Part shown: piece after piece, positions 32,028 to 41,473 of the stretch | Position numbering within the stretch: the stretch's first letter is position 1 | Layout of the letters: each line of letters opens with the position of its first letter | Origin: SCGC-AG-212-J23 sp035649175 | GTDB taxonomy: Bacteria > Pseudomonadota > Gammaproteobacteria > Burkholderiales > SG8-39 | Length of the DNA stretch: 64,000 bases | NCBI GenBank assembly: GCA_035649175.1 | Contig: DASRKB010000169.1 | Coordinates: 61,889 to 125,888 of the forward strand | Reading direction: 5' to 3' | Program-made: the position numbers and the translations under genes | Notes under the pieces: generated by a model | What the model was told of the DNA's origin: nothing | Databases searched by the model: none | Seen by the model: only the letters and a program-made list of their open reading frames with translations

Positions 32028-32530
32028 GGCGAGCGCTGAAGCGGCGCCCCGGCGTCCGGGCCCGGTGTCTGCTCGAAGGCCGCCGTCGGCGTGAAGGTTA
32101 CGGCGCGCACCTCGGCGGCCGCGCAGGCGTGGGAGGCTCGAATGACTTCGCGCGCGTATCCGAGAGATGCAAGCTCCTCGACGAAGGCATCGACATGCCG
32201 GGAGAAGAGCTCGACGTCCCCCGAGGCTAGCGAATCCACCGTAGCGTCGTGCCCCTTCAATTGCAGGGCCCGATGCGTGCTCGGCAAGCTAAAGACCACC
32301 GCGATCGCCTTACTCGCCGCGAGCGCATCGGAAAATGCCTTGTACTGCGAGGCGGCGAAAACCACCGTCACCTTCCTGCGGTCTGCGCTCACGCGGCATC
32401 CGAGGCAGCGGGCGATGCGCGGCACGTTGCGCTCGTCGCGGGATGCAGCGGTAATCGCAATACCGGGCCGGAGGAGGAATGCGGCGGCAGCGTCATCCAG
32501 GAGGCTACCCTGCTGAGCGAACGAAGACAT
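32024..32530 (-). CDS. PPOX-like flavin-binding split-barrel protein
   Basis: 168 residues. N-terminal LLRPGIAITAASRDERNVPRI and QYKAFSDALAASKAIAVVFS resemble a split-barrel fold that binds flavin or haem. The C-terminus is less regular. Its stop overlaps the start of the PPOX-GAF gene, so the two are translated together. Function unknown. A 25-bp REP-like palindrome lies 19 bp upstream of its start. Confidence 0.6.
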   Translation of the reverse strand: MSSFAQQGSLLDDAAAAFLLRPGIAITAASRDERNVPRIARCLGCRVSADRRKVTVVFAASQYKAFSDALAASKAIAVVFSLPSTHRALQLKGHDATVDSLASGDVELFSRHVDAFVEELASLGYAREVIRASHACAAAEVRAVTFTPTAAFEQTPGPDAGAPLQRSP

Positions 32531-32549
32531 GCCGAAGACGTGCTTTTCC

Positions 32550-32574
32550 GAGATCGGGGTCTGACCCCGATCTC
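32550..32574. repeat. REP-like palindrome (GGGGTC-T-GACCCC core)
   Basis: A perfect 25-bp palindrome of two 12-base arms around one central T, with outer bases GAGATCG/CGATCTC. A shorter copy with central A occurs at 41488-41504. Such intergenic palindromes are common in betaproteobacterial chromosomes. It lies between two minus-strand genes and might also end transcription. Confidence 0.75.
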
Positions 32575-32585
32575 CATTCCTTGCG

Positions 32586-33542
32586 TTAGTTGATCGTCGC
32601 GCCGGTCTGCCGGACGACCTTGCCCCACTTCTCGTGCTCGGCGCGCATGAAGGGGCCGAACTGCGCGGGGCCCATGTAGGTGGGGCCGATGCCCGCCTTG
32701 CGCAGGTTGGCGATCATCTCCGGGTCCTTCAGCGCCTTCTCGATCTCGCCCGAAAGGCGGTTCACGATCTCCGCGGGCGTCTTCGCCGGCGCGAGCACGC
32801 ACAGCCACAGCGTCGCCTCGTAGCCCGCGACGCCCGCCTCGGCCACCGTCGGGGTGTCGGGGAGGTCCGGCCAGCGCGTCGCCGTGCTCACGGCGAGCGC
32901 CTTGAGCTTGCCGTTTTTCACGTGGTTGAGCACGTTCGGGATGCCGGCGAAGGAGACCTTGACGTTGCCGGAGAGCAGATCCTGCATCGCCTGGCCGCTG
33001 CCCTTGTAGGGCACATGGTTGAGCTGGATGCCCGCCATCGAAGCGAAGAGCGCGGAGACCAGGTGCTGGGCGCTGCCGTTGCCCGAGCTCGCGTAGTCGA
33101 TGCTGCCGGGGGCGGCCTTGGCCGCGGCGATGAGCTCGGCCACGGTGGCGACGTTGAGCGCCGGATTCACGACGAGCGCGTAAGGCCCGGAGGCGGTGAG
33201 CGCTACCGGAGCGAAGTCGTTCAGGGCGTCGTAGCGCATGTTGCGGTAGAGGTGCGCGCTGATGACATGCGGGGTGGCGGTGAAGAGCAACGTGTGCCCG
33301 TCCGGTTCGGATTTCGCCACGAAGTCGGCGCCGATGGTGCTGCCGGCGCCGGGCTTGTTCTCGACGTAGAAGGTGCCGCCGGTCGCCTCGGCAAGGCGCG
33401 GCGCGAGGATGCGCGCGGGCACGTCGGCGAAGCCGCCGGCGCCGAGCGGCACGACGACGCGCACCGGCTTCGAGGGCCACGATTGCGCAAGGACTTGGGA
33501 TGCCAGGAGCAATCCCATGACAAGAAGAGCGAGGCGTTTCAT
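32586..33542 (-). CDS. Bug-family tripartite tricarboxylate-type substrate-binding protein
   Basis: 318 residues from ATG 33542. Signal peptide ending VLAQ, then the Bug opening SWPSKPVRVVVPLGAGGFAD, and the fold pattern NKPGAGSTIGADFVA, NHVPYKGSGQAMQDLLSG. Bug proteins bind carboxylates (tricarboxylates, aromatic acids) in the periplasm for a TctAB-type transporter; no membrane partner is nearby, as is frequent for these genes. The ligand is not predictable. Its start overlaps the end of the alpha/beta hydrolase gene by 4 nt. Confidence 0.92.
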   Translation of the reverse strand: MKRLALLVMGLLLASQVLAQSWPSKPVRVVVPLGAGGFADVPARILAPRLAEATGGTFYVENKPGAGSTIGADFVAKSEPDGHTLLFTATPHVISAHLYRNMRYDALNDFAPVALTASGPYALVVNPALNVATVAELIAAAKAAPGSIDYASSGNGSAQHLVSALFASMAGIQLNHVPYKGSGQAMQDLLSGNVKVSFAGIPNVLNHVKNGKLKALAVSTATRWPDLPDTPTVAEAGVAGYEATLWLCVLAPAKTPAEIVNRLSGEIEKALKDPEMIANLRKAGIGPTYMGPAQFGPFMRAEHEKWGKVVRQTGATIN

Positions 33543-34432
33543 TCGCGGTACTCCGGTTCCGGTTGGGTGAAAAAGGCGTGCAGTATGTGATAGACCATCA
33601 GGTAATTCTTCTGCTGGAAGCTCGCGTGCGAGATGCCGGCCATCACCGCGAACTGCTTGTCGGGATTGGGCAGCCGCTGGAAGAAGGCGAGCAGGTCCTC
33701 GACCGACGCGATGCCGTCGTGCTCCCCGCGCATGATAAGGGTCGGCACGTCGAGCTTCCCCGGATCGACGACGGGCAGCTTGGAGCACATGTCGACGTAG
33801 GTGCCGGTGGGCACCGAGTCGTCCAGGGCGAGGATCGCGTCGGCGAAAGCCTCGATGGTGGCCTTGTCCGCGGTGCCGGGATGGTCGCGCTCGAAGATGC
33901 TGTGCACGAAGGCGCGGTCGATCGGACGGCGGTTCTTCGCCGCGAACTCCGGCAGGCGCTTTTTGCGCTGCTCTAGCGTTGGGCTGCCATCGCCGGTCCA
34001 GACGAAGGCGTCGAGCGCGAGCCGCGCCACGCGCTCCGGGCGGCGCTGCGCGAACACCGCGGCCTTGAGCGCGCCCGAGGAAATCCCGTACATCAGGAGC
34101 TTCTTTTCCTTTGATTGTTTAAGGATGTACTGACTTGCAGCCTCGATATCGTCGGCCCCGTTGGCGATGTCGAAGTTGATCGGCCGCGACTTGTCCGAGC
34201 GGCCGTATCCCTCGTTGTCCAGGCACCAGGTGTCGAAGCCGCGCTCGGCGAACCACTCCATCACCGAGGAATGCGGCCGGCCCGGGACGTGCAGGTCGAA
34301 GGTCGGCTGCGAGGCCATCGACGAGCCGTGCACGAAGAGGATGGTGCCGCGCGGGGCGACGCCCGCGGCGCGCTTTTGCCAGAGGAAAAGCTTGACGTCG
34401 CCCTTGCGGGCCCAATGCTCAATCCCTTTCAT
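33539..34432 (-). CDS. Alpha/beta-fold hydrolase
   Basis: 297 residues. The oxyanion loop FVHGSSMAS and nucleophile elbow MYGISSGALKA (Ser in GISSG) are clear, and the catalytic His is likely in MAGISHASF. The Asp may be in RGEHDGIAS. Longer frame upstream is not plausible because it would run antisense to the ligase gene. Diverges from the acyl-CoA ligase (45-bp gap) and is probably part of the same acid-utilisation locus. Substrate unknown. Confidence 0.85.
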   Translation of the reverse strand: MKGIEHWARKGDVKLFLWQKRAAGVAPRGTILFVHGSSMASQPTFDLHVPGRPHSSVMEWFAERGFDTWCLDNEGYGRSDKSRPINFDIANGADDIEAASQYILKQSKEKKLLMYGISSGALKAAVFAQRRPERVARLALDAFVWTGDGSPTLEQRKKRLPEFAAKNRRPIDRAFVHSIFERDHPGTADKATIEAFADAILALDDSVPTGTYVDMCSKLPVVDPGKLDVPTLIMRGEHDGIASVEDLLAFFQRLPNPDKQFAVMAGISHASFQQKNYLMVYHILHAFFTQPEPEYRE

Positions 34433-34477
34433 GAGTTCATTATAGAATCGGCCGGACCTGTCGCCCTTGGAGGAGGG

Positions 34478-36436
34478 ATGTCGGAGGAGCTTTCCGGCCT
34501 GGACACGTTTCCGAAGCTGCTGATGTACCACGCGCGCGTGCGCGGCGATCGGCCCGCCATCCGCGAGAAGGACCTGGGCATCTGGCAGACCTGGACGTGG
34601 AAGGAGTTCGCCGACGAGGCGCGCGTCCTCGCCTGCGGGCTTGCCGACCTGGGCGTCTCGCGCGGCGATCACGTCGCGCTCGTGAGCGACAACCGGCCTC
34701 GCCTGTACGCGATGATGGCCGCCGCACAGTGCCTCGGCGCGATTCCGGTGCCGCTCTACCAGGACGCGGTCGCCGCGGAGATGGCCTTCCCCATCCAGAA
34801 CGCCGGAATAGCCTTCACCTTTGCCGAGGACCAGGAGCAGGTCGACAAGCTTCTCGAGGTCCTGCCGCAGTGCCCGACGCTCAGGCACATCTGCTACGAC
34901 GACCCGCGGGGCATGCGCCACTACGCGGAGCCGCAACTCATCGCCTACGACAAGCTGCGCGATGCAGGGCGCGAGTCCTACCGGCGCGATCCGGCGTTCG
35001 TGGAAGGCGAGGTGGCGCGCGGCGCCGCCGGCGACACCGCGGCCATGTTCTTCACTTCCGGCACCACCGGGGTGCCCAAGGGCGTCGTGCACACGCACAG
35101 GAGCCTCCTCGAGCCCTCGCTGACCGCCGCCCGCATGGAGCGCCTGGCCGACGGGGACGTGGTACTCGCCTATCTGCCGCCGGCGTGGATCGGCCAGAAC
35201 ATCTTCTCCTGCGCCCAGGCCTTTGTCACGGGCTACTGCATCTGCTGCCCCGAGTCGGCCGAGACGGTGATGACCGACATGCGTGAGATCGGGCCAACGT
35301 ACTACTTCGCGCCGCCCCGGGTGCTCGAGAACCTCCTCACCCAGGTCTCGATCCGGATGGAGGACGCCTCGCGCGTGAAGCGCTGGGTCTACCGCAAGTT
35401 CATGAACGTCGCCGCCCGCGTCGGCGGCGCGATCCTCGACGGCAAGAGGGTCGGGTCCTTGGAAAGAATCCTGTATTGGATTGGCGATGTGCTCGTCTAC
35501 GCCCCGCTGCGCAACGTGCTGGGCATGAGCCGGGTCAAGGTCGGCTATACCGCGGGCGAGGCGATCGGCCCCGATCTCTTCAAGTTCTACCGCTCGATCG
35601 GCATCAACCTGAAGCAGCTCTACGGCTCGACCGAGACGGCGGTGTTCGTCTGCATCCAGCCCGACGGGCAGGTAAAGGCCGACACCGCCGGGCCGGCGGT
35701 GCCCGGCGTGGAGCTGAAGTTCACCCCGGAACGCGAGCTTCTCATCCGCTCCCCGGGCCTGTTTCGCGAGTACTACAAGAACCCGGAAGCGACCGGACAG
35801 GCAAAAGACGCCGAAGGGTGGTTCCATACCGGCGACGCGGGCTACTTCGACGCCGACGGCCACGTGAAGATCATCGACCGGGTGAAGGACGTCGGCAAGC
35901 TGGCCGACGGGACGCTCTTCGCGCCGAAGTACCTCGAGAACAAGCTGAAGTTCTTCCCGTTCATCCGAGAGGCGGTGTGCTTCGGCCACGCCCGTGACAA
36001 GGTCTGCGCCTTCATCAACATCGACCCCGACGCGGTCGGCAACTGGGCCGAGAAGCGCAACATGCCCTACTCCGGGTACACCGACCTCGCGTCGCGCGAC
36101 GAGGTCTACGATCTCGTGCGCGAGTGCGTCGAGCGGGTGAATGCCGATCTTGCCGCGGAGCCGGAGATCGCGAACTCCCAGATCCAGCGCTTCCTCATGC
36201 TGCACAAGGAGCTCGATGCCGACGACGGGGAACTCACGCGCACGCGCAAGGTGCGCCGCGGCTTCATCGGCGAGAAGTACGGGTCCCTCCTCGAAGCCTT
36301 GTACAGTACCCGGAAAACCGTTCATGTGAGCGCACAGGTCCGCTACGAGGACGGCCGCACCGGCACGTATTCCGCCGACCTCAAGATCCGCGACGCGAAG
36401 ACCTTCGCGCCGCAGGCCGCGAAGCGCGCGGCCTGA
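34478..36436 (+). CDS. Long-chain acyl-CoA ligase-like AMP-binding protein
   Basis: 652 residues. AMP-binding P-loop FFTSGTTGVPKGVVHTH, then the A5 region LYGSTETAVF and A7-like GWFHTGDAGYFDADGHVKI, and a C-terminal EPEIANSQIQRF region. The sequence DRVKDVGKLADGTLFAPKYL resembles bubblegum/long-chain ligases. It joins an organic acid to CoA. GGAGGAGGG precedes ATG 34478. It leads a run livG-livH-livM-livK-livF and a PaaK-like ligase, so the imported substrate is probably activated by it. Confidence 0.9.
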   Translation: MSEELSGLDTFPKLLMYHARVRGDRPAIREKDLGIWQTWTWKEFADEARVLACGLADLGVSRGDHVALVSDNRPRLYAMMAAAQCLGAIPVPLYQDAVAAEMAFPIQNAGIAFTFAEDQEQVDKLLEVLPQCPTLRHICYDDPRGMRHYAEPQLIAYDKLRDAGRESYRRDPAFVEGEVARGAAGDTAAMFFTSGTTGVPKGVVHTHRSLLEPSLTAARMERLADGDVVLAYLPPAWIGQNIFSCAQAFVTGYCICCPESAETVMTDMREIGPTYYFAPPRVLENLLTQVSIRMEDASRVKRWVYRKFMNVAARVGGAILDGKRVGSLERILYWIGDVLVYAPLRNVLGMSRVKVGYTAGEAIGPDLFKFYRSIGINLKQLYGSTETAVFVCIQPDGQVKADTAGPAVPGVELKFTPERELLIRSPGLFREYYKNPEATGQAKDAEGWFHTGDAGYFDADGHVKIIDRVKDVGKLADGTLFAPKYLENKLKFFPFIREAVCFGHARDKVCAFINIDPDAVGNWAEKRNMPYSGYTDLASRDEVYDLVRECVERVNADLAAEPEIANSQIQRFLMLHKELDADDGELTRTRKVRRGFIGEKYGSLLEALYSTRKTVHVSAQVRYEDGRTGTYSADLKIRDAKTFAPQAAKRAA

Positions 36437-36440
36437 GGGC

Positions 36441-37253
36441 ATGACGGCGCCCGAGACCCACCTGCAGGCCCGCGGCGCCCGCCTCGGGAAGGTGCTGCTC
36501 TCGGTGGAGAACGTCTCGCTCGCCTTCGGCGGCGTGCGCGCGCTGCAGGACGTCTCCTTCGACGTGCTCGAGCACGAGGTGCGCGCGATCATCGGCCCCA
36601 ACGGCGCCGGCAAGAGCTCGATGCTCAACGTGCTGAACGGCGTCTACCATCCGCAGCAGGGAAGAATCAAGTTCAGAGAGAGAACCTTCTCCGACATGGA
36701 TCCGCACGAGGCCGCCGCCCTGGGCATCGCGCGTACCTTCCAGAACATCGCCCTTTTCCGCGGCATGAGCGTGCTCGACAACATCATGACCGGCCGCAAC
36801 CTGAAGATGCGCTGCAACTTCCTGCAGCAGGCGCTGTGGATCGGGCCGGCGCGGCGCGAGGAGATCGCGCACCGCCGCGCGGTCGAGGAGATCATCGACT
36901 TCCTCGAGATCCAGCACATCCGCAAGACGCCGGTCGGGCGCCTCGCCTACGGGCTGCAGAAGCGGGTGGAGCTCGGCCGCGCGCTCGCCGCCGAGCCTGA
37001 GCTGCTGCTCCTGGACGAGCCCATGGCGGGGATGAACCTCGAGGAAAAGCGCGACATGTGCCGCTTCGTCCTCGACGTCAACGACCACTACGGGACCACG
37101 ATCGTGCTCATCGAGCACGACATGGGCGTGGTGATGGACATCTCCGACCGCGTGGTGGTGCTCGACTACGGCCGCAAGATCGCCGACGGGACGCCGGAGG
37201 AGGTGCGCGCGAACCAGAACGTCATCGACGCGTACCTGGGCGTCGCCCACTAG
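36441..37253 (+). CDS. livG: Branched-chain-type ABC transporter ATP-binding protein LivG
   Basis: 270 residues. Walker A GPNGAGKSSMLN and a signature region in AYGLQKRVELGRALAAEP, the usual LivG variant of LSGGQ, Walker B LLLLDEPMAGM, and switch His in IVLIEHDMGVV. It energises high-affinity uptake with LivHMK. It starts 4 bp after the ligase stop and is followed by LivH after 2 bp. Confidence 0.94.
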   Translation: MTAPETHLQARGARLGKVLLSVENVSLAFGGVRALQDVSFDVLEHEVRAIIGPNGAGKSSMLNVLNGVYHPQQGRIKFRERTFSDMDPHEAAALGIARTFQNIALFRGMSVLDNIMTGRNLKMRCNFLQQALWIGPARREEIAHRRAVEEIIDFLEIQHIRKTPVGRLAYGLQKRVELGRALAAEPELLLLDEPMAGMNLEEKRDMCRFVLDVNDHYGTTIVLIEHDMGVVMDISDRVVVLDYGRKIADGTPEEVRANQNVIDAYLGVAH

Positions 37254-37255
37254 CC

Positions 37256-38161
37256 ATGAGCATGGAAGTCATCTTCTTCTTCGAGGTGCTCGCGGGGGGG
37301 CTGCTTGCCGGCGTCATGTACGCGCTCGTCGCGCTGGGCTTCGTGCTGATCTACAAGGCGTCCGGGGTCTTCAACTTCGCGCAGGGCGCGATGGTCTTTT
37401 TCGCCGCGCTCACCTTCGTGTCGCTGCTCGAAATGGGTTGGAACTTCTGGCTCGCGCTCGTCGTGACGCTTGCGGTGATGGTGCTCCTCGGAGTGGCGAC
37501 GGAGCGCGTGGTGCTGCGCCCCCTCGTCAACCAGCCGCAGATTACGCTCTTCATGGCGACCATCGGCCTCACCTTCGTGCTCGAGGGGCTCTCGCAGCTC
37601 ATCTGGGGTTCGCAGCCGCACGGGCTGGAACTCGGCATCCCCGACGTGCCGATGGAGTGGCTCTCGGAGAGGTGGAACGTGAACATCAGCCAGTTCGACC
37701 TCTTCGCCGCGGTCGTCGCGGGCGGACTCGTCGCCGTGCTGGCCGTCTTCTTCCACAAGACCAGGATCGGGCGCGCGCTGCGCGCGGTCGCCGACGATCA
37801 CCAGGCGGCGCTCGCCGTCGGCATCCCGCTGCAGCACATCTGGGCGATCGTCTGGGCGGTCGCCGGCTTCGTCGCGCTGGTCGCCGGGCTCATGTGGGGC
37901 GTGCGGAACGGCGTGCAGTTCGCGCTCACCTTCGTCGCGCTGAAAGCGCTGCCGGTCCTGATCCTCGGCGGCTTCGAGTCGATCGCCGGGGCGATCGTCG
38001 GCGGTCTCATCATCGGCGCCTCCGAGAAGGTCGCCGAGGTCTACCTCGGCCCGATGGTCGGCGGCGGCATCGAGTCCTGGTTCGCCTACGTCGTGGCGCT
38101 GCTCTTCCTGCTGTTCCGGCCCCAGGGCCTCTTCGGCGAAAAGATCATCGACAGGGTCTAG
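37256..38161 (+). CDS. livH: Branched-chain-type ABC transporter permease LivH
   Basis: 301 residues with eight or so membrane helices. LivH family pattern: GVMYALVALGFVLIYKASGV near the start, TERVVLRPLVNQPQIT and GFESIAGAIVGGLIIGASE near the end. ATG 37256 lies two bases after the livG stop. It forms the inner-membrane pore with LivM. Confidence 0.93.
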   Translation: MSMEVIFFFEVLAGGLLAGVMYALVALGFVLIYKASGVFNFAQGAMVFFAALTFVSLLEMGWNFWLALVVTLAVMVLLGVATERVVLRPLVNQPQITLFMATIGLTFVLEGLSQLIWGSQPHGLELGIPDVPMEWLSERWNVNISQFDLFAAVVAGGLVAVLAVFFHKTRIGRALRAVADDHQAALAVGIPLQHIWAIVWAVAGFVALVAGLMWGVRNGVQFALTFVALKALPVLILGGFESIAGAIVGGLIIGASEKVAEVYLGPMVGGGIESWFAYVVALLFLLFRPQGLFGEKIIDRV

Positions 38162-38164
38162 CGC

Positions 38165-39241
38165 ATGCTCTATCGCGAAGCCGGGCAGTTCAAGTCGACC
38201 TACGCGCAAGACCTGGGGATCTTTCCCATCCGCCAGGACCGCGTGGCTTTCTGGCTCCTCATGCTGGTCGCATTCGTGGCCGTGCCGCTCCTGGGCGACC
38301 AGTACTGGCTGAGCGCCATCCTCACGCCGTTCCTCATCTTCGCGCTCGCCGCGCTCGGCCTGAACATCCTCACCGGTTACGCCGGCCAGCTTTCGCTGGG
38401 GACCGCCGCGTTCATGGCGGTCGGCGCGTTCATGGCCTACAACTTCGTGCTGCGCATGCCGTGGCTCGGCGTGATCCCGAGCTTCATCCTGGCCGGCCTG
38501 TGCGCCGCGGCGGTGGGCGTGGTGTTCGGCCTGCCGAGCCTGCGCATCAAGGGCTTCTACCTCGCGGTCGCGACGCTCGCGTGCCAGTTCTTCGTGCTGT
38601 GGGTGATCCAGCGCTGGGGCTGGATCACCAACTACAGCCAGTCGGGCGTCATTACCGCGCAGGAGATCGTCATCTTCGGCTACGCGTTCACCACGCCGGC
38701 GCAGAAGTACCTCCTCACGCTCGCCATCGTGGTGGTGATGGCGCTCGCAGCCAAGAACCTGATGCGCAGCGAGACCGGGCGGGCGTTCATGGCGGTGCGC
38801 GACATGGACGTGGCGGCTTCCGTGATCGGCATCCCGATGATGAAGACGAAGCTCCTCGCCTTCGCCATCAGCTCCTTCTATTGCGGGGTGGCGGGCGCGC
38901 TGCATGCGTTCACCTACCTCGGGACGGTGGAGCCGGAGGCCTACACCCTCGATCTCTCGTTCCGCATCCTCTTCATGATCATCATCGGGGGGGTGGGGTC
39001 GATCATGGGCTCGTTCCTGGGCGCGGCCTTCATCATCCTGTTTCCCATCTTCCTCAACATCTTCGCCGGCGGGATCTCGCACGCCCTCGGGGTGGAGATC
39101 TCGCACGCCGTGGTGTCGAACCTGGAGCTGATGATCTTCGGCGGCCTGATCATCTTCTTCCTCATCGTCGAGCCGCATGGCTTCGCCCGCCTGTGGCAGA
39201 TCGCCAAGGAGAAGCTGCGGCTATGGCCATTTCCCCATTAA
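38165..39241 (+). CDS. livM: Branched-chain-type ABC transporter permease LivM
   Basis: 358 residues, polytopic. The family signature LNILTGYAGQLSLGTAAFMA is clear, then LPSLRIKGFYLAVATLACQF and IGGVGSIMGSFLGAAFII. The N-terminal 35 residues (REAGQFKSTYAQDLGIFPIR) precede the first helix and look like a cytoplasmic lead common to this branch. It starts 3 bp after LivH. Confidence 0.93.
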   Translation: MLYREAGQFKSTYAQDLGIFPIRQDRVAFWLLMLVAFVAVPLLGDQYWLSAILTPFLIFALAALGLNILTGYAGQLSLGTAAFMAVGAFMAYNFVLRMPWLGVIPSFILAGLCAAAVGVVFGLPSLRIKGFYLAVATLACQFFVLWVIQRWGWITNYSQSGVITAQEIVIFGYAFTTPAQKYLLTLAIVVVMALAAKNLMRSETGRAFMAVRDMDVAASVIGIPMMKTKLLAFAISSFYCGVAGALHAFTYLGTVEPEAYTLDLSFRILFMIIIGGVGSIMGSFLGAAFIILFPIFLNIFAGGISHALGVEISHAVVSNLELMIFGGLIIFFLIVEPHGFARLWQIAKEKLRLWPFPH

Positions 39242-39297
39242 CAAGGCTATACTGACCATTCCGCTATTTGGAACAGTATCTTAGGAGGAGGCTTTCC

Positions 39298-40617
39298 ATG
39301 AAACGGATCATCGCGGCTGGCACTGTCGCGCTCGCCACCACGTTCGCCGGCACCGCTGCCGCGCAGAACGAGCAGTTCGTCCCCGCCAACTTCTACTGGG
39401 TCGGGCCGTACGCGCCGGGCGGCTCGGGCTTCGGCGGCGGCATGATCGACTACTTCCAGCTGCTCAACGAGCGCGACGGCGGCATCAACGGCGTCAAGCT
39501 CACCTGGGAGAAGTGCGAGACCGAGTACCGCAACGACCGCGGCGTGGAGTGCTACGAGCGCTCGAAGAACAAGGGCCCGACCGGCGCCACGGTGATCCAC
39601 CCGCTCTCGACCGGCATCACCTACTCGCTCATCGAGAAGGCCACCGCCGACAAGATCCCGGTCATCTCCATGGGCTACGGGCGCACCGACGCGGCCGACG
39701 GGCGCGTGTTCCCGTACATCTTCCCGCTCATCACGACGTACTGGTCGCAGAACACCGCCAAGATCAAGTTCATCGGAATGAAGGAAGGCGGGATGGACAA
39801 GCTGAAGGGCAAGAAGATCGTGAACATCTATCACGACTCGGCCTACGGCAAGGAAACCATTCCCGTGCTCGACGCGCAGGCGAAGAAGTACGGCTTCCAG
39901 GTCACGCACATCGCCGTTCCGCACCCGGGCAACGAGCAGCAGTCGCAGTGGCTGCAGGTGCGCCAGATCCGGCCGGACTGGGTGATCCTGCGCGGCTGGG
40001 GCGTGATGAACCCGACGGCGCTCAAGGCCGCCGCCAAGGTCGGCTTCCCGCGCACCAAGATCGTCGGCGTATGGTGGTCGGGCGCCGAGGAAGACGTGAT
40101 CCCGGCGGGAGACGCGGCCAAGGGCTACATCGCCGCGGGCTTCAACCTGCCCGGCACCAGCTTCCCGGTGATGCAGGACCTGCTCAAGCACGTGTACAAG
40201 AAGGGCAAGGGCGACCTCGAGGACACCTCGCGCGTCGGCTCGATCTACCACACGCGCGGCATCGTCGCCGGCATCATCACCACGGAAGCCATCCGCACGG
40301 CGCAGAATCGGTTCGGCAAGGGCAAGCCGATCACGGGCGAGCAGATGCGCTGGGGCATCGAGAACCTGACGATCGACGAGAAGCGGCTGAAGCAGCTCGG
40401 CGCGACCGGCCTCATGCAGCCGCTCAAGGTCTCATGCATGGACCACGAGGGCGGCGGCGCGGTGAAGTTCATCCAGTGGGACGGCAAGAAGTGGAACGTC
40501 ATCACCGACTGGATCGCCTCCGACCAGTCGCTGGTGCGGCCCATGGTCGAGGCCTCGGCCGCGCAGTACGCGAAGGAGAAGGGCATCACGCCCCGCGACT
40601 GCTCGAAGGAGAAATAA
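39298..40617 (+). CDS. livK: Branched-chain-type ABC transporter substrate-binding protein
   Basis: 439 residues with a signal peptide ending TAAAQ. The Peripla_BP_6 fold is recognisable (YQLLNERDGGINGVKLTWE, TGITYSLIEKATADKIP, LKGKKIVNIYHDSAYGKET). A strong TAGGAGGAGG precedes ATG 39298. The ligand is not obvious; co-encoded CoA ligases point to an organic acid rather than an amino acid. A stem-loop terminator follows. Confidence 0.92.
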   Translation: MKRIIAAGTVALATTFAGTAAAQNEQFVPANFYWVGPYAPGGSGFGGGMIDYFQLLNERDGGINGVKLTWEKCETEYRNDRGVECYERSKNKGPTGATVIHPLSTGITYSLIEKATADKIPVISMGYGRTDAADGRVFPYIFPLITTYWSQNTAKIKFIGMKEGGMDKLKGKKIVNIYHDSAYGKETIPVLDAQAKKYGFQVTHIAVPHPGNEQQSQWLQVRQIRPDWVILRGWGVMNPTALKAAAKVGFPRTKIVGVWWSGAEEDVIPAGDAAKGYIAAGFNLPGTSFPVMQDLLKHVYKKGKGDLEDTSRVGSIYHTRGIVAGIITTEAIRTAQNRFGKGKPITGEQMRWGIENLTIDEKRLKQLGATGLMQPLKVSCMDHEGGGAVKFIQWDGKKWNVITDWIASDQSLVRPMVEASAAQYAKEKGITPRDCSKEK

Positions 40618-40628
40618 GCGCCCGGCGC

Positions 40629-40660
40629 AAACGGCCGCCTCCGGGCGGCCGTTTCATTTT
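40629..40660 (+). terminator. Rho-independent-like terminator after livK
   Basis: AAACGGCCGCC and GGCGGCCGTTT form an 11-bp stem with a four-base loop, followed by CATTTT. It sits 12 bp after the livK stop. Read-through to livF (start 40667) must still occur or livF has its own expression; this may set the higher level of the binding protein. Confidence 0.75.
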
Positions 40661-40666
40661 GGTGCC

Positions 40667-41473
40667 ATGGCAACCCACGCGCATCTCGCCGTCAACAACA
40701 TCGAGGTCATCTACGACCACGTGATCCTCGTGCTGCGCGGCGTCTCGCTCGAGGTGAGCGAGGGCCAGATCGTCGCGCTGCTGGGAGCGAACGGCGCGGG
40801 CAAGACCACCACGCTGAAGGCGATCTCCAACCTCCTGCGCGCCGAGCGCGGCGACGTCACCAAGGGGCAGATCCTCTACCGCGGCGAGCGCATCGACCAG
40901 CTCAACCCGTCCGAGCTCGTGAAGCGCGGCATCTGCCAGGTCATGGAGGGCCGGCACTGCTTCCAGCACCTCACGGTGGAGGAGAACCTCCTCACGGGCG
41001 CGTACACCCGCGGTGCGCTGGGCGGCGGCATTCGCGAGGACCTCGAGAAGGTCTACGGCTACTTCCCCCGCCTCAAGGAGCGGCACCATGCCCAGGCGGG
41101 CTACACCTCCGGCGGCGAGCAGCAGATGACCGCCATCGGCCGGGCGCTCATGGCGCGCCCCCAGACGATCCTTCTCGACGAGCCCTCGATGGGCCTCGCA
41201 CCCCAGCTCGTCGAGGAGATCTTCGAGATCGTCAAGGAGCTCAACCGCAGGGAGAAGGTGAGTATCCTGCTCGCCGAGCAGAACACCAACGTCGCCCTCA
41301 AGTACGCCGACTACGGCTACATCCTCGAGAACGGCCGCGTGGTGATGGACGGGGAAGCCTCGTCGCTCGCCGAGAACGAGGACGTGAAGGAGTTCTACCT
41401 CGGTTTCTCCTCCGGCGGCCGCAAGAGCTTCCGCGACGTAAAGTCCTACCGGCGCCGCAAGCGGTGGCTGTAA
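40667..41473 (+). CDS. livF: Branched-chain-type ABC transporter ATP-binding protein LivF
   Basis: 268 residues. Walker A GANGAGKTTTLK, signature YTSGGEQQMTAIGRAL, Walker B ILLDEPSMGLAP, and the switch His replaced by Gln in ILLAEQNTNVALKYAD, as normal in LivF. It completes the transporter. Its last codons overlap the GTG start proposed for the PaaK-like gene. Confidence 0.94.
   Translation: MATHAHLAVNNIEVIYDHVILVLRGVSLEVSEGQIVALLGANGAGKTTTLKAISNLLRAERGDVTKGQILYRGERIDQLNPSELVKRGICQVMEGRHCFQHLTVEENLLTGAYTRGALGGGIREDLEKVYGYFPRLKERHHAQAGYTSGGEQQMTAIGRALMARPQTILLDEPSMGLAPQLVEEIFEIVKELNRREKVSILLAEQNTNVALKYADYGYILENGRVVMDGEASSLAENEDVKEFYLGFSSGGRKSFRDVKSYRRRKRWL

Noticed and set aside
33539..36628. 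A minus-strand open frame of over 1000 codons covering the ligase gene
   Set aside because: Only its last 297 codons look like an alpha/beta hydrolase; the rest is antisense to the acyl-CoA ligase and is a high-GC shadow frame.
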